From positions 186,001 through 250,000 of the forward strand of contig NZ_JBGQOM010000007.1 of assembly GCF_052119645.1 (NCBI RefSeq): a stretch of DNA of 64,000 nt, read 5' to 3'. Shown here one piece after another: positions 25,960 through 35,708 of this stretch. Under the pieces are notes generated by a model that was not told the origin of the DNA, searched no databases, and saw only the letters and a list, made by a program, of their open reading frames with translations. Both the position numbers and the translations under genes were made by a program. Positions within the stretch are counted from its first letter, which is position 1; the number at the start of each line of letters is the position of its first letter. The DNA is from Paraglaciecola sp030730205. GTDB lineage: Bacteria > Pseudomonadota > Gammaproteobacteria > Enterobacterales > Alteromonadaceae.

Positions 25960-27603
25960 CTAAGTGTTTGCTTGTCTGAATTTAGCGATGAGCTGATTGG
26001 TTGATGCATCAAAATTTAGGGCAGCATCAGTATTCACTAACTTATCGAGTACCTGATTACCCAATTCTTTACCTAATTCAACACCCCACTGATCAAATGA
26101 ATTCACTCCCCAGATCGCGCCTTGTACAAATACTTTGTGTTCGTATAGGGCAACCAATGCACCTAATGTCTGTGGATCCATTTGATTGAACAACAAGGTA
26201 TTACTTGGCTTGTTGCCCGGCATGGTTTTGTGGGTTGCTAATGAATCTAAAGTATCGGCGTCCAAGCCTTTACTGGCTAAGTCGGCTTTACATTCTTCAA
26301 AAGTTTTACCCTGCATCAATGCTTGGGTTTGACCAAAACAGTTTGAGGCTAACATGGCATGATGAGTGGCGTCTTGATTAGGTACATTCAGTGGCAGCAT
26401 AAAATCAGCTGGAACTAATACAGTACCTTGATGGATAAGCTGATGGAATGAATGCTGGCCGTTTGTGCCTTCGCTACCCCAAATAATAGGGCCAGTGGCA
26501 TAATCAACAACAGTGCTATTACCCGCAACCCGTTTACCATTACTTTCCATATCGAGTTGTTGTACGTAGGCAGGAAAACCACGCATGTAGTGATAATAAG
26601 GCAGTAATACGTGGCTTTGTGCGTCAAAAAAGTTGACATACCACACCCCTAATAAAGCCAAAATCATCGGCAAGTTCTGTTCAGGCGCTGCCGTTTGAAA
26701 ATGCACGTCCATGTCGTAGGCACCTTTCAATAGTGCTTCATAGTGTTCGTAGCCGATGGTCAATGCGATAGGTAAACCAATTGCTGACCACAAAGAATAG
26801 CGACCACCGACCCAATCCCACATAGGGAAAATATTTTCTTCAGCCATACCAAACTCGGTAGCGGCTTTGATGTTTGATGAAACGGCAATAAAGTGCTTGG
26901 CGATATCTTGCTGACTACCACCGGCATTTAAGAACCAAGCCTTGGCTGTTAAGGTATTTTGTAACGTTTCTTGAGTGGTGAAAGATTTAGATGACATCAC
27001 CACTAGGGTCTCTTCATGATCTAATTTAGCTAATACATCTTGAATATGACAACCATCAACGTTAGCCACATAATGTACTTTAACGCCATCAAACCAGTAA
27101 GGTTTCAGGGTTTCAGACATGATCTTAGGGCCTAAGAAAGAGCCGCCAATACCAATTGCAACAATTTGGGTCAGGGCTTTTCCGGTATAACCCTTGCGTT
27201 CACCCTGATGTACACTTGCTACAAAGTCTTTAATTTTTTGCTGACAGGCCTGTACTTCTGGCATCACATCTTGGCCATCAACCAATACAGCCTTACCCGA
27301 ATAATTACGTAAAGCTGTGTGCAGTACAGCGCGTTTTTCAGTGTGGTTGATAATGTCACCGGCAAACATGGCCTGACGTTTTTCCGCTACTTGGCTATCT
27401 TGTGCAAGTTGCTGTAACGCTGACAACACCTCGGTTGATATGAGGTTTTTAGAATAATCGAGTTCTATGCCACAGGCTGAAACGGTGTACTTTTCGGCGC
27501 GTTGTGGATCGGCAGCAAACCAATCGCGCATGTGTTGGGTTTTTACCTGCTGTGCAAGCTCAGATAGCTGTTGCCATGTTGGCGAAGTCGTTAGTGCTGT
27601 CAT
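25960..27603 (-). CDS. pgi: Glucose-6-phosphate isomerase
   Basis: A 547-residue cytoplasmic enzyme interconverting glucose 6-phosphate and fructose 6-phosphate in glycolysis and gluconeogenesis. Signatures include IGIGGSFLGPKIM, SKSFTTQETLQN, the family motif FPMWDWVGGRYSLWSAIGL, and GSEGTNGQHSFHQLIH with the catalytic Glu and His. Length matches E. coli Pgi. I chose the ATG at 27601-27603 (MTALTTSP), since an upstream in-frame Met would add an unconserved extension. It lies downstream of tal on the same strand, separated by a hairpin terminator. Confidence 0.97.
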   Translation of the reverse strand: MTALTTSPTWQQLSELAQQVKTQHMRDWFAADPQRAEKYTVSACGIELDYSKNLISTEVLSALQQLAQDSQVAEKRQAMFAGDIINHTEKRAVLHTALRNYSGKAVLVDGQDVMPEVQACQQKIKDFVASVHQGERKGYTGKALTQIVAIGIGGSFLGPKIMSETLKPYWFDGVKVHYVANVDGCHIQDVLAKLDHEETLVVMSSKSFTTQETLQNTLTAKAWFLNAGGSQQDIAKHFIAVSSNIKAATEFGMAEENIFPMWDWVGGRYSLWSAIGLPIALTIGYEHYEALLKGAYDMDVHFQTAAPEQNLPMILALLGVWYVNFFDAQSHVLLPYYHYMRGFPAYVQQLDMESNGKRVAGNSTVVDYATGPIIWGSEGTNGQHSFHQLIHQGTVLVPADFMLPLNVPNQDATHHAMLASNCFGQTQALMQGKTFEECKADLASKGLDADTLDSLATHKTMPGNKPSNTLLFNQMDPQTLGALVALYEHKVFVQGAIWGVNSFDQWGVELGKELGNQVLDKLVNTDAALNFDASTNQLIAKFRQANT

Positions 27604-27635
27604 AATAAAAGACTCATCTCGTTTCAATTTGGACA

Positions 27636-27663
27636 AATAAAAAAGCGCCTAATCTAGACGCTT
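27636..27663 (-). terminator. Terminator between tal and pgi
   Basis: On the minus strand AAGCGTCT-AGATT-AGGCGCTT (27643-27663, one G-U pair) is followed by TTTTTTATT. It would end or attenuate tal transcripts ahead of pgi. Confidence 0.75.
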
Positions 27664-27685
27664 AATTTGTATTGTTATGCCAAGC

Positions 27686-28639
27686 TTATAAATAACTCTT
27701 AAGCAAGGTTTCAAGTTTTACTTGGTCAATAGCAAAGTTACGAATACCTTCAGATAACTTTTCTGTGGCCATTGGGTCTTGGTTCATTTCCCAGCGGAAT
27801 TGCGCTTCAGTTAAACGAGGACCAGGTGTGGATGTGGCACCATTGTCTTTCAATTTAAGTGGAAGTGGGGCGTTATTTTGTGAGAGTTCTTCAAGCAAGT
27901 TTGGCCCGATAGTTAAACGATCACACCCGGCTAATTCAGTAATTTCATCGGTGTTTCTGAAACTGGCGCCCATCACAACCGTTTTATAACCGTGTTGCTT
28001 GTAATAGTTGTAAATTTTAGTTACGGAACGTACGCCTGGATCTTCAGAAGGAGCGTAGCTGTCTTTACCCGTTTTAGCTTTATACCAATCCAAGATACGA
28101 CCAACAAAAGGTGAAATAAGGAATACACCTGCTTCGGCACAAGCTTGGGCTTGGGCAAAACCGAACAATAACGTTAGGTTACAGTTAATACCTTCTTTTT
28201 CTAACTGCTCGGCAGCACAAATACCTTCCCATGTAGAAGCCAATTTAATCAAAATGCGTTCTTTTTCAATGCCAGCTTCTTTGTATAAGGCAATTAGTTT
28301 GTGCGCTTTTTCAATACTTGCTTGCGTATCAAAGGATAAACGCGCATCAACTTCAGTTGAGATACGTCCCGGTACGATATTGACAATATCCGTGCCGATT
28401 GAAACAGACAGTTTGTCGCCTGCATCAATAATTTGTTGCTCTGCGTCGTTAGACTGTTTTTTAGCCCAGGCTACCGCTTGTTCTAAATGCGCTTTATATT
28501 GAGGCATCTCGGCTGCTTTTAGCAGTAAAGAAGGGTTAGTCGTCGCGTCAACAGGTTGATATTTTTTTATCGCTTCAATATCACCGGTATCGGCAACAAC
28601 AGTAGTAATTTCGCGCAGTGCTTGTAACTGATTTGACAT
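27686..28639 (-). CDS. tal: Transaldolase
   Basis: A 317-residue cytoplasmic enzyme of the non-oxidative pentose phosphate pathway, moving dihydroxyacetone units between sugar phosphates. The N-terminal motif DATTNPSLLLKA and the active-site segment ILIKLASTWEGI with Schiff-base Lys132 match E. coli TalB, as does the length. AGGATCTC precedes the ATG. It is followed on the same strand by a terminator and pgi, so the two carbon-metabolism genes are neighbours with at least partial separation of transcripts. Confidence 0.97.
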   Translation of the reverse strand: MSNQLQALREITTVVADTGDIEAIKKYQPVDATTNPSLLLKAAEMPQYKAHLEQAVAWAKKQSNDAEQQIIDAGDKLSVSIGTDIVNIVPGRISTEVDARLSFDTQASIEKAHKLIALYKEAGIEKERILIKLASTWEGICAAEQLEKEGINCNLTLLFGFAQAQACAEAGVFLISPFVGRILDWYKAKTGKDSYAPSEDPGVRSVTKIYNYYKQHGYKTVVMGASFRNTDEITELAGCDRLTIGPNLLEELSQNNAPLPLKLKDNGATSTPGPRLTEAQFRWEMNQDPMATEKLSEGIRNFAIDQVKLETLLKSYL

Positions 28640-28918
28640 GAGATCCTCGTAAGTGCTCGACTTGAATGGTAGTTATCTTTACAAAAAACTAAGATGATTA
28701 AAAGAATTAAGATGAATACTATATGTTCTGAAAATTTGTTACCCGAATGTATCTAAGGCTACACAGAGACACATTGGTCGGCTTGGTTTGTAGATTATAG
28801 CTGATATGGTGATGACTCCAGTAAAAACCGAATTTTTACCAACAAAAATAATGCAAAGATAAATAGTCGTAAGCGTAATGCCACCCTATTGTTTGTATTT
28901 TTACTACAAGCTATCGAG

Positions 28919-29458
28919 TTAGAACCCGATGCTTAACTGCGCGCCGTAAAATATATAGGCTTGGCTACGCCAGTTGTCGCTGTCTAATTGTCGAGCCCGG
29001 GCCGATAATTCGAGCCGGGCGTGTTGTAACTGAAAACCTAAACCTAAGCCGGCGTAGCCGTCTGGATCGTTGTTTTGTTCGTAATTGGTGTAACAGCAGT
29101 CATCGTTACGATCGGCGTTGAGTATGCCTTCAGCCAAATCAATACCTGCTTCAACATAGAAGAATACGTCAGAAAAATAGCCAACTTTCACTCCCACCTC
29201 CCATGCTAAAAATTCTTCTAAATAACCATCTTCTGTCAGTACCTCTGCATGATTTATATTAGTGGTGGTTTCAGCTCCAAAGTCACTGTAAGCAAACTCA
29301 ATGCGTTGAGCTACGCCCACGCCGGTAATTCTGTCGGTGGTATTTATCTCTTGTTTAACAAAAATGCTCAGGCCTTTGGGTGGTTTACCCTGACTTGAAA
29401 AACTCAATACCCACAGGCTGACAAAAAGACAGGCTTGTATTGTTGATGATTTTTTCAC
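28919..29458 (-). CDS. Outer-membrane beta-barrel protein, unknown
   Basis: A 179-residue exported protein with a signal peptide (MKKSSTIQACLFVSLWVLSF) and alternating aromatic strands (DVFFYVEAGIDLAEG, GYAGLGLGFQLQHARLELSA, AYIFYGAQLSIGF) ending in Phe, as small outer-membrane barrels do. It has an unusual Cys pair in NDDCCYTNYE. It lies 19 bases downstream of the DUF2799 lipoprotein gene, so the two are probably one operon. No specific function can be assigned. Confidence 0.7.
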   Translation of the reverse strand: MKKSSTIQACLFVSLWVLSFSSQGKPPKGLSIFVKQEINTTDRITGVGVAQRIEFAYSDFGAETTTNINHAEVLTEDGYLEEFLAWEVGVKVGYFSDVFFYVEAGIDLAEGILNADRNDDCCYTNYEQNNDPDGYAGLGLGFQLQHARLELSARARQLDSDNWRSQAYIFYGAQLSIGF

Positions 29459-29477
29459 GGATCTTCCTTATAGGATT

Positions 29478-30101
29478 TTAGTTATACCGAGAAAATCGGC
29501 GTAAAGTGCGTTCGTAATTAAATTTCGCTGCCGCTACTTGCTGCTCAAACTCTGATCTTTGCACATATAATTGCGCTAAATCGGCCTGCATTAGCGCAAT
29601 GTCGTCACGAATTTTTGCGCGTTCATCACGAGTCAAACCATCAGCAATCATCATTTCGGTTTGTTGGTCAATCTGTGTTTGTAATTTGCTGATGTCATTG
29701 AGCAAATGATTAAGATTGCTCTGAGCATGATTCATTGAACCTTGCGCTTGATATAACTCTTCACCGTCTTTAAATCCGCTTAAAAACGCGTTAGCAAGTG
29801 CTTCAGGACAGCTATTTTGGTAATTTTTTCCGGCGCTACCATGGCGAAACCCATTGTTATCAGTACAAAATAATACTGAACCTTCGTCGTGCCCAGTACG
29901 GTAAGCAGTTAAATCGGGTGTTATACCGTGCTTCGCACAGTCTTTACGGTGTTGTGCTATTTCTGTTTGAGGCCGTCCTGCAGCGCCATCTTCAAAACCA
30001 ATAGTTTGCCAGTTTGCCGCCAAACACATCGATTTATCCATGTTCGCGCAGCCGCTTAAAAATAGGGAACAAGTCAGTATTAGGGGAAAAAACTTAAGCA
30101 T
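29478..30101 (-). CDS. DUF2799 lipoprotein
   Basis: A 207-residue lipoprotein with lipobox LFLSGCAN (Cys about residue 18). The DUF2799 region follows (CLAANWQTIGFEDGAAGRPQ, DLTAYRTGHDEGSVLFC and CPEALANAFLSGFKDGEEL), then a long coiled coil at about residues 120-200. Four Cys in the mature domain could form disulfides. It is first gene of a probable operon with the small barrel protein. The function is unknown; attachment to the outer membrane with the coiled coil reaching into the periplasm is a reasonable guess. Confidence 0.85.
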   Translation of the reverse strand: MLKFFPLILTCSLFLSGCANMDKSMCLAANWQTIGFEDGAAGRPQTEIAQHRKDCAKHGITPDLTAYRTGHDEGSVLFCTDNNGFRHGSAGKNYQNSCPEALANAFLSGFKDGEELYQAQGSMNHAQSNLNHLLNDISKLQTQIDQQTEMMIADGLTRDERAKIRDDIALMQADLAQLYVQRSEFEQQVAAAKFNYERTLRRFSRYN

Positions 30102-30296
30102 TGGTGTCCTATTGATTTTATGTCATGAGTGCTTGGGCTGTATTAAAGCCGATTAAAGATTAATTGAACCTGAATATCTAAGAAATTTAGGTTTTATGCG
30201 GTGATTATTGGCTGTAAAGAGACTAATTGGAACATCTAACTTGCATTTTACTGCGTACCCCTTATAAAGGCTTTGTTTACGTTTTTAGGATTATTT

Positions 30297-31073
30297 ATGT
30301 TAGTTGTGTTGTCGCCGGCCAAAAACCTTGATTTTGAAAAGCCTGCAGAAGTTTTGAAATATACCCAGCCCCAGTTGTTAGAAGAATCTGCGCAATTAAT
30401 TGAGCGCTGCAAGCAGCTCTCCCCTGCTAACATCTCATCGTTAATGAAAATCAGTGACAAACTAGCGGGCTTAAATGCCGATCGTTTTGCCAGTTGGCAA
30501 CCGCCGTTTACCCCAGAAAACGCCAAACAGGCGGTGTTAGCGTTTAACGGTGATGTTTATGGCGGCTTAGATGCCACCACACTAAGCGAAGCAGATATCG
30601 AATTTGCTCAACAGCATTTACGCATACTTTCAGGTTTATATGGGGTGCTAAAACCCTTAGATTTAATGCAGGCCTATCGACTTGAGATGGGCACAAAATT
30701 AAGCACTGATAGTGGTAACGATCTGTATCAGTTTTGGGGAGATAAAATCACTCAGCTGCTCAATTCTGCCGTTAAAGCACAGGGTGATAACGTTCTGGTT
30801 AATCTAGCATCAAATGAATATTTTAAGTCGGTCAAGCCGAAAAAATTAGAGGCACAAATTATTACGCCAACCTTTTTAGACTATAAAAGTGGTCAGTATA
30901 AAGTGATCAGCTTCTATGCCAAAAAAGCCCGCGGTTTGATGGCCCGTTACATTATTCAAAATCGATTGAGCGAAGTGGCTCAGCTTAAAGATTTTGATAT
31001 AGCTGGTTATCGCTACAGTGAACAAAGAAGCACCGCAACAGAACTGGTTTACAGCAGAGTTGAAGTTAATTAG
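30297..31073 (+). CDS. yaaA: Peroxide stress protein YaaA (DUF328)
   Basis: A 258-residue cytoplasmic protein. The N-terminus MLVVLSPAKNLDFEKP and the stretch VNLASNEYFKSV identify the YaaA family, which in E. coli lowers free intracellular iron and protects DNA and proteins during hydrogen peroxide stress. Length equals the E. coli protein. I chose ATG 30297 because it matches the conserved start and follows AGGA; an upstream in-frame Met adds an unconserved octapeptide. Its stop codon TAG abuts the stop of the convergent YkgJ-type gene. Confidence 0.93.
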   Translation: MLVVLSPAKNLDFEKPAEVLKYTQPQLLEESAQLIERCKQLSPANISSLMKISDKLAGLNADRFASWQPPFTPENAKQAVLAFNGDVYGGLDATTLSEADIEFAQQHLRILSGLYGVLKPLDLMQAYRLEMGTKLSTDSGNDLYQFWGDKITQLLNSAVKAQGDNVLVNLASNEYFKSVKPKKLEAQIITPTFLDYKSGQYKVISFYAKKARGLMARYIIQNRLSEVAQLKDFDIAGYRYSEQRSTATELVYSRVEVN

Positions 31074-31460
31074 CTACTTGCCAAATGCTGGGCGGCTATC
31101 GGCCATTAATCGATCTAATGTTTGTTGGGCTTTTTCGGGATGCTTGAGATCATCATCTTCAAGCATCTCACATTCATCACCGATCATTTGTTTAATGGTG
31201 ACAGGATAGAATTTGCAATCATCTGGACGGTCGTAATAAATGTCGCAAGTATAAATATTTTGCTCAGGCACTTTACGTAAAAAGGGACATAAACTCAGTT
31301 GTTTACCCGATTGCGGGCTCATCCAAATAAGGCCTGCTTTGACATACTCGGCAACATCCGGTCTAAACAACTGCCACATGGCTATTTCGTCGTCAGTTGC
31401 TGATAAACCACCATCACTGTATTTGGTGCAGCATTTTCCACACTGGGTGCATTCTTTCAT
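31074..31460 (-). CDS. YkgJ-family cysteine cluster protein
   Basis: A 128-residue protein with the zinc/iron-chelating Cys pattern of the YkgJ family: CTQCGKCC at the N-terminus, CPFLRK near residue 58, and CDIYYDRPDDCKFYP near residue 75. The family probably binds a metal cluster but has no settled function. It is tail-to-tail with yaaA, whose role in iron control makes the neighbourhood notable but not proof of a link. Confidence 0.88.
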   Translation of the reverse strand: MKECTQCGKCCTKYSDGGLSATDDEIAMWQLFRPDVAEYVKAGLIWMSPQSGKQLSLCPFLRKVPEQNIYTCDIYYDRPDDCKFYPVTIKQMIGDECEMLEDDDLKHPEKAQQTLDRLMADSRPAFGK

Positions 31461-31580
31461 CGAGGCTCGACTGTCTTAATTGGGTTTACAGCATACATGA
31501 TTAATTACCTCTTTGGACGTTGTGAGTCACTTACATACTCCGTATGATATGTTTATTCACCAGACAACCAATAATAATTT

Positions 31581-31940
31581 ATGACAGATAATAACACCCA
31601 TTTTTCAGCGTTTTTGGCTGAAGTTAAAACCAGCCAAGTGATGTGGGCCCTTCAAGACGGTGCTTCTGAAGGTTGGGTTATTCTTGACTCCATCAATTTT
31701 GAAAACACCGATGTAATGCCTCTATGGTCAAACAAAACATTAGCAAGCAGTCACTGTGTTGATGAATGGCAAGACTATACACCAGTAGAAATTACGGTGG
31801 CTGATTGGTTAGAGTTTTGGGTAGAAGACTTAGCTCAAGATAACATTATGATTGGCGTTAATTGGCAAGGTGAAGACGAGTATCTAGAACTTGAACTTGC
31901 CGATTTTAGCCAAAAAGTAGCCGAAGTAGAAAAACTGTAG
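31581..31940 (+). CDS. DUF2750 protein
   Basis: A 119-residue soluble, acidic protein with the DUF2750 pattern VMWALQDGASEGWVILDS, then MPLWSNKTLASSHCVDEW and the closing VADWLEFWVEDLAQDNIMIG. The function is unknown. A second family member lies at 57863-58261 in this window. A strong UUCG-loop terminator follows directly, so it is probably monocistronic. Confidence 0.88.
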   Translation: MTDNNTHFSAFLAEVKTSQVMWALQDGASEGWVILDSINFENTDVMPLWSNKTLASSHCVDEWQDYTPVEITVADWLEFWVEDLAQDNIMIGVNWQGEDEYLELELADFSQKVAEVEKL

Positions 31941-31959
31941 TTGCGCGCTATAGCCTTTT

Positions 31960-31983
31960 AAAAAGCAGCTTCGGCTGCTTTTT
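31960..31983 (+). terminator. Rho-independent terminator
   Basis: GCAGC-TTCG-GCTGC (31965-31978) with a stabilising UUCG tetraloop, flanked by A-run and followed by TTTTT. It ends the DUF2750 transcript. Confidence 0.9.
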
Positions 31984-32161
31984 GCTTTTATAGCAACTGT
32001 CATTGCCGCTACTCACAAGTTATGAAAGTACATACCTAAGTATCACCTTGTAGATTTTTCAATCAATTTTAATGGGGTTTAATAGGTCCATCGAGACAGG
32101 CCAACACACTAACTTGTTTCAAACCTAAACCTAACTACTTTACCTATTTGAGGAATTGACC

Positions 32162-32557
32162 ATGTTGAAAATCGTTAAAACTTCTATCGCTTTAGCCGCC
32201 GCTTCTTTCATTGTTGCTGGTAATGCTCATGCTGATATCAACGAAGCACTACAAAACATCTGCACTATCGTGAAAGCTGACGATAAAGGCGAATTGCGTA
32301 AAAAAATGAAAATGGTCCAGTCTGACTACCGTTTACAATTACAAGATTATTACTCAGGGATTTCATGTGGCGGTCAAAGCTTAATTCGTACGGCCATGTT
32401 AAACGGCGCAGTAGAAACCGGCACCTTGATGGTTAAGAAAATGCCTAAAGGTGACTTAAGCTCACCCGAAGCTGACGGTAAAACCGTAGTGGCTTGGGCG
32501 GCTGAAAACGGCTTAGATAACTCACCTATCGTTGCCGCATTAAACGAAAGAATCTAA
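32162..32557 (+). CDS. DUF3718 exported protein
   Basis: A 131-residue protein with signal peptide (KTSIALAAASFIVAGNAHA) and a helical mature domain with two Cys (NICTIVKADDK, GISCGGQSLIRTAML) that fits DUF3718, an Alteromonadales/Shewanella family of unknown function. GAGGAA six bases before ATG 32162 decides the start. The C-terminus VVAWAAENGLDNSPIVAALN looks ankyrin-like. A terminator follows after a short tandem duplication. Confidence 0.8.
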   Translation: MLKIVKTSIALAAASFIVAGNAHADINEALQNICTIVKADDKGELRKKMKMVQSDYRLQLQDYYSGISCGGQSLIRTAMLNGAVETGTLMVKKMPKGDLSSPEADGKTVVAWAAENGLDNSPIVAALNERI

Positions 32558-32577
32558 CAACAGTTGCGAGATTAGCG

Positions 32578-32605
32578 CTGCGGGCTGCAAACTGCGGGCT
32601 GCAAG
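32578..32605 (+). repeat. Tandem 14-base duplication
   Basis: CTGCGGGCTGCAAA (32578-32591) is repeated as CTGCGGGCTGCAAG (32592-32605) in the spacer after the DUF3718 gene. Probably slippage; no function suggested. Confidence 0.6.
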
Positions 32606-32664
32606 TCTCGCTACTGATTAACCATTCAACATGGTGGGTGAAGCGTAACACCTTCTCCTAAAAG

Positions 32665-32691
32665 AACGGCCTCAATTGAGGCCGTTTTTTT
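32665..32691. terminator. Bidirectional terminator
   Basis: AACGGCCTCA/TGAGGCCGTT palindrome with seven T on the right and an A-rich left flank. It lies between two convergent genes and can serve both. Confidence 0.85.
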
Positions 32692-32730
32692 GTTTGAAGA
32701 TCTTTACTATTAACTGTGGTTTACGTCTTT

Positions 32731-35607
32731 TTAACGCAAAAGGATAGGATTCATCGTCCAGGTTTTTCCTAGTGCGTCGATTATTTCAACATCACCGTAT
32801 AAGGAATCAGCGCCAGCAGGGAAAGTAAAGTCTAACGTTAACGTGCTGTAGTTGAGATACCAAAAATCATTTTCATCGTCTTCGGGGTCGATGGTAAGTT
32901 GCCCTATGACTTCTCCAAACTGTTGTGTGTCATCGACATTTCTGACATTAATTTTGACTGTCATCGGAAAAGCATCATATAGACCATAGGCAGAGACCAA
33001 TATTTGGTTATTAGTCGTAAGTCCATAACCGACAAAATAGGGCGGGCTGTAAGGCACCACAAAGTCTTTGGTAGTGACGCTTACGCCATCGTCACTTGAT
33101 TCGTCAAAGTCGACGTTAGCGTCAACATTGACGCTTTTTATATGATTGCTTGGATCGTCTGATTGCGAAAATACAGCGCCAAATAAATAACCGGTGTAAT
33201 TGTATAAGGCGTGTTCTATCTCACACGTTACGGCAAGACTGTAGTTACCTTCCTCGTCAGTAAGACCAAAATTATAACTAAAAGAATTAGTGCCAATTGC
33301 GTACATTAATTGTTTGTGAGCCGGCACCCCATCTGTGAAGGTGACTTTGCCATCGACGTAGCAGAGTTTTGCTCTGTCTACGGTGATGATCTGGATTTCA
33401 GGTTCATCACTAACCTCTGATAAATTGATGGTGCTTTGGCTGTAACCGAATTCAGTGGAATTATAGATATACAGCTCTGCTTCAGTGTCATCAGTTTCAG
33501 ATATGAGCGTGACACATATTTCAGCTCTACCTTGTTGGTCGGTGATAAAAAAGCCGGAGCTAAAGTCAAAGGAGTCATCTTTATCACTGACAAATCCGAT
33601 CACGCCGGCAATGACTTGTTGCTCTGTATTTTGCACTTCAACTGTGGCGCATAACTCTTTAGGTTGTGAGAACAATAGGGGATAGTCTAAATTCCACCAT
33701 TTGCTGAGGAAAATCTCACTGGTGACTAAAATTTCCATGGTGTAATTGCTGGTAGTGCAATCAAACTGAGTTCGTCCCGCATCGACCATTTGGCCTATCG
33801 CATCATAAATCGTGCCTTGGCCGAGTAATTCCCACAAACCACTGTAGGGGTTAAAAACATATATAGGCACTTGAAAGCCGTCTTGGCTTGCATCGCTGTC
33901 ACCTAAAGTCTCAAGAATAGGGCAGCTCAGGGCGGGTATATTGCGGTTAATAATGACCGGTTCTTCCTCTAATTTGGCCGCAGTACCCGCTAGGTTTGCT
34001 ATTTTTTCGGCTCTCACTCTCTGCATTGCTTCTGCTAGGGGTTCATTGCTATCGGTTGTGACATCGGCAAAATTAAACGCAACCGAAACAAGTTGATTAC
34101 CATCGGAATCGGCATATTCGCCAGGGAAATACTCTGCATCGGCTGGATCGTTTGGATCAAAGGTTTCAACCGCCATGGACAAAGATGCCGTGTTTGCAGG
34201 TAATAGAGAGCTTGGCACGCTAATGCTCATTGTCGTTACTTGTTGTCCGTTTACCGTTTCAGACAGTTGCAAGTTAAAGCCATCAGTCATTTGGCCTGAG
34301 ACCGACTGCATGCTTGACTCTGCGACTTGTTGTACGGGAATTTGTAATAATTTGGCATCTAAATTAACTACGTCATTGTAGTTTACTCGCCACGATGAAC
34401 TGGTGTAGCCCGGATAAGATACATCAACCGCAACTTTAGCTGCATTGTTTGCAGTAACTTCAGAATTAAAACGCAGCTCGTCACCTACTTGTGGATTTTC
34501 AGTCGCCTCAGGCGTGCTCGTAGCCAAGATATTGTTATTTTCATCCAGCAAATTAATTGAAATGACGACTTGGGTACTATCAATGGCCACTTTTTGTTGA
34601 GTGGTGTTAAAAGCTAGAACGGTACCGTTTACTCGCGTTGTCGTGGGATTAATGACAGGCTCTGTCACCACAATATTGACACTGTCTGATTGACTTGTAG
34701 CAGCACCATCATTAGCCGTTAAGCTGGCTACATAGGTGCCGGCAATATCGGGGGTGAAATCGGGGGTCAATACCGATGTAGAAGATAAGCTTGCTGTGCT
34801 ATTAGGTGGCACTAACAGCGCCCAGGTATAAGTGAGTGTGTCGCCATCAGCATCACTTGCACTGGCATCGTTTAACGATACGGTGTCACCTACAATGGCA
34901 TTTTTGTCATTACCTGCGTTAACCGTTGGTGCAATATTTACTTTGCGTACCTCTATCGACACCGTGTCACTGTTCGTTGCTCCCTCGTCGTCGGTGACGG
35001 TCAGCGTGAACAACAAGGTTTCTGTGGCAGTAACATCGGGTGCTATAAAGTCAATTGAGGCCTCAGTAATGGAACTTAAACTGACGCTAGTACCTGCTGT
35101 TTGACTCCAACTGTAGCTGCTAATGGTGCCATCATCACTGCCAGTACCGGTTAAGGTTACTGTTGATTGTTCATCAATACTTTGGTCAGGACCCGCATTG
35201 GCGATAGGGTCTTCATTTATTCTAAGCACATTTACCGAAACGCTATCGCTGTGGCTTGCGCCATCGTTGTCAGTCACGGTTAGGGAAAAGGTTAAGGTCT
35301 CATCTGCGTTTAGATCGGGTGCGACAAAAGTAGTCGAAGCCGCTGAACTAGCACTTAAACTAACGTTAGTACCGGCTGTTTGAGCCCAACTATATGTGCT
35401 AATAGTGCCATCACTGTCAGTACCCGTCCCTGAGAGGGTAACCGTGCTTTGCTCATCGACACTTTGATCATTTCCAGCACTAGCAACAGGTGGCGCATTA
35501 GTGGGTGGTGGCGGCGTTTCTGTCTTATCACTGTCGCCACAAGATAATAAACTAAGAAATAAAAATGAGACTAAAAGGGATTTGAAAACAGGCGAATGGT
35601 TTTGCAT
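32731..35607 (-). CDS. PKD/REJ-repeat lipoprotein
   Basis: A 958-residue surface or periplasmic lipoprotein: lipobox LSLLSCGDS (Cys about residue 23), a Pro-rich linker, then three PKD-like (K319L/REJ-type) beta-sandwich repeats over about residues 38-315. Each begins near ANAGPDQSIDEQSTVTLTGTG-type sequence and ends in VTDDEGATNSDTVSI-type sequence. The C-terminal 640 residues hold further beta-rich domains, including FFITDQQGRAEICVTLI and VTFTDGVPAHKQLMY, resembling carboxypeptidase-regulatory folds. No catalytic domain was recognised. It may bind cell-surface or extracellular glycans or proteins; the glycan locus starts nearby on the same strand but is probably a separate unit. Confidence 0.8.
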   Translation of the reverse strand: MQNHSPVFKSLLVSFLFLSLLSCGDSDKTETPPPPTNAPPVASAGNDQSVDEQSTVTLSGTGTDSDGTISTYSWAQTAGTNVSLSASSAASTTFVAPDLNADETLTFSLTVTDNDGASHSDSVSVNVLRINEDPIANAGPDQSIDEQSTVTLTGTGSDDGTISSYSWSQTAGTSVSLSSITEASIDFIAPDVTATETLLFTLTVTDDEGATNSDTVSIEVRKVNIAPTVNAGNDKNAIVGDTVSLNDASASDADGDTLTYTWALLVPPNSTASLSSTSVLTPDFTPDIAGTYVASLTANDGAATSQSDSVNIVVTEPVINPTTTRVNGTVLAFNTTQQKVAIDSTQVVISINLLDENNNILATSTPEATENPQVGDELRFNSEVTANNAAKVAVDVSYPGYTSSSWRVNYNDVVNLDAKLLQIPVQQVAESSMQSVSGQMTDGFNLQLSETVNGQQVTTMSISVPSSLLPANTASLSMAVETFDPNDPADAEYFPGEYADSDGNQLVSVAFNFADVTTDSNEPLAEAMQRVRAEKIANLAGTAAKLEEEPVIINRNIPALSCPILETLGDSDASQDGFQVPIYVFNPYSGLWELLGQGTIYDAIGQMVDAGRTQFDCTTSNYTMEILVTSEIFLSKWWNLDYPLLFSQPKELCATVEVQNTEQQVIAGVIGFVSDKDDSFDFSSGFFITDQQGRAEICVTLISETDDTEAELYIYNSTEFGYSQSTINLSEVSDEPEIQIITVDRAKLCYVDGKVTFTDGVPAHKQLMYAIGTNSFSYNFGLTDEEGNYSLAVTCEIEHALYNYTGYLFGAVFSQSDDPSNHIKSVNVDANVDFDESSDDGVSVTTKDFVVPYSPPYFVGYGLTTNNQILVSAYGLYDAFPMTVKINVRNVDDTQQFGEVIGQLTIDPEDDENDFWYLNYSTLTLDFTFPAGADSLYGDVEIIDALGKTWTMNPILLR

Positions 35608-35708
35608 TTCGACATCCTTGTATGAAATTTGAGATACAAAGCCTAAACAAATAGCCTGTCACAATCCAATACAGAAAAAGAATAAGGCGCTGCTTCAAAC
35701 CGAACCAA

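Noticed and set aside
25812..26012. Short open frames on both strands at the pgi 3' end
   Set aside because: They overlap pgi or its terminator hairpin and match nothing.
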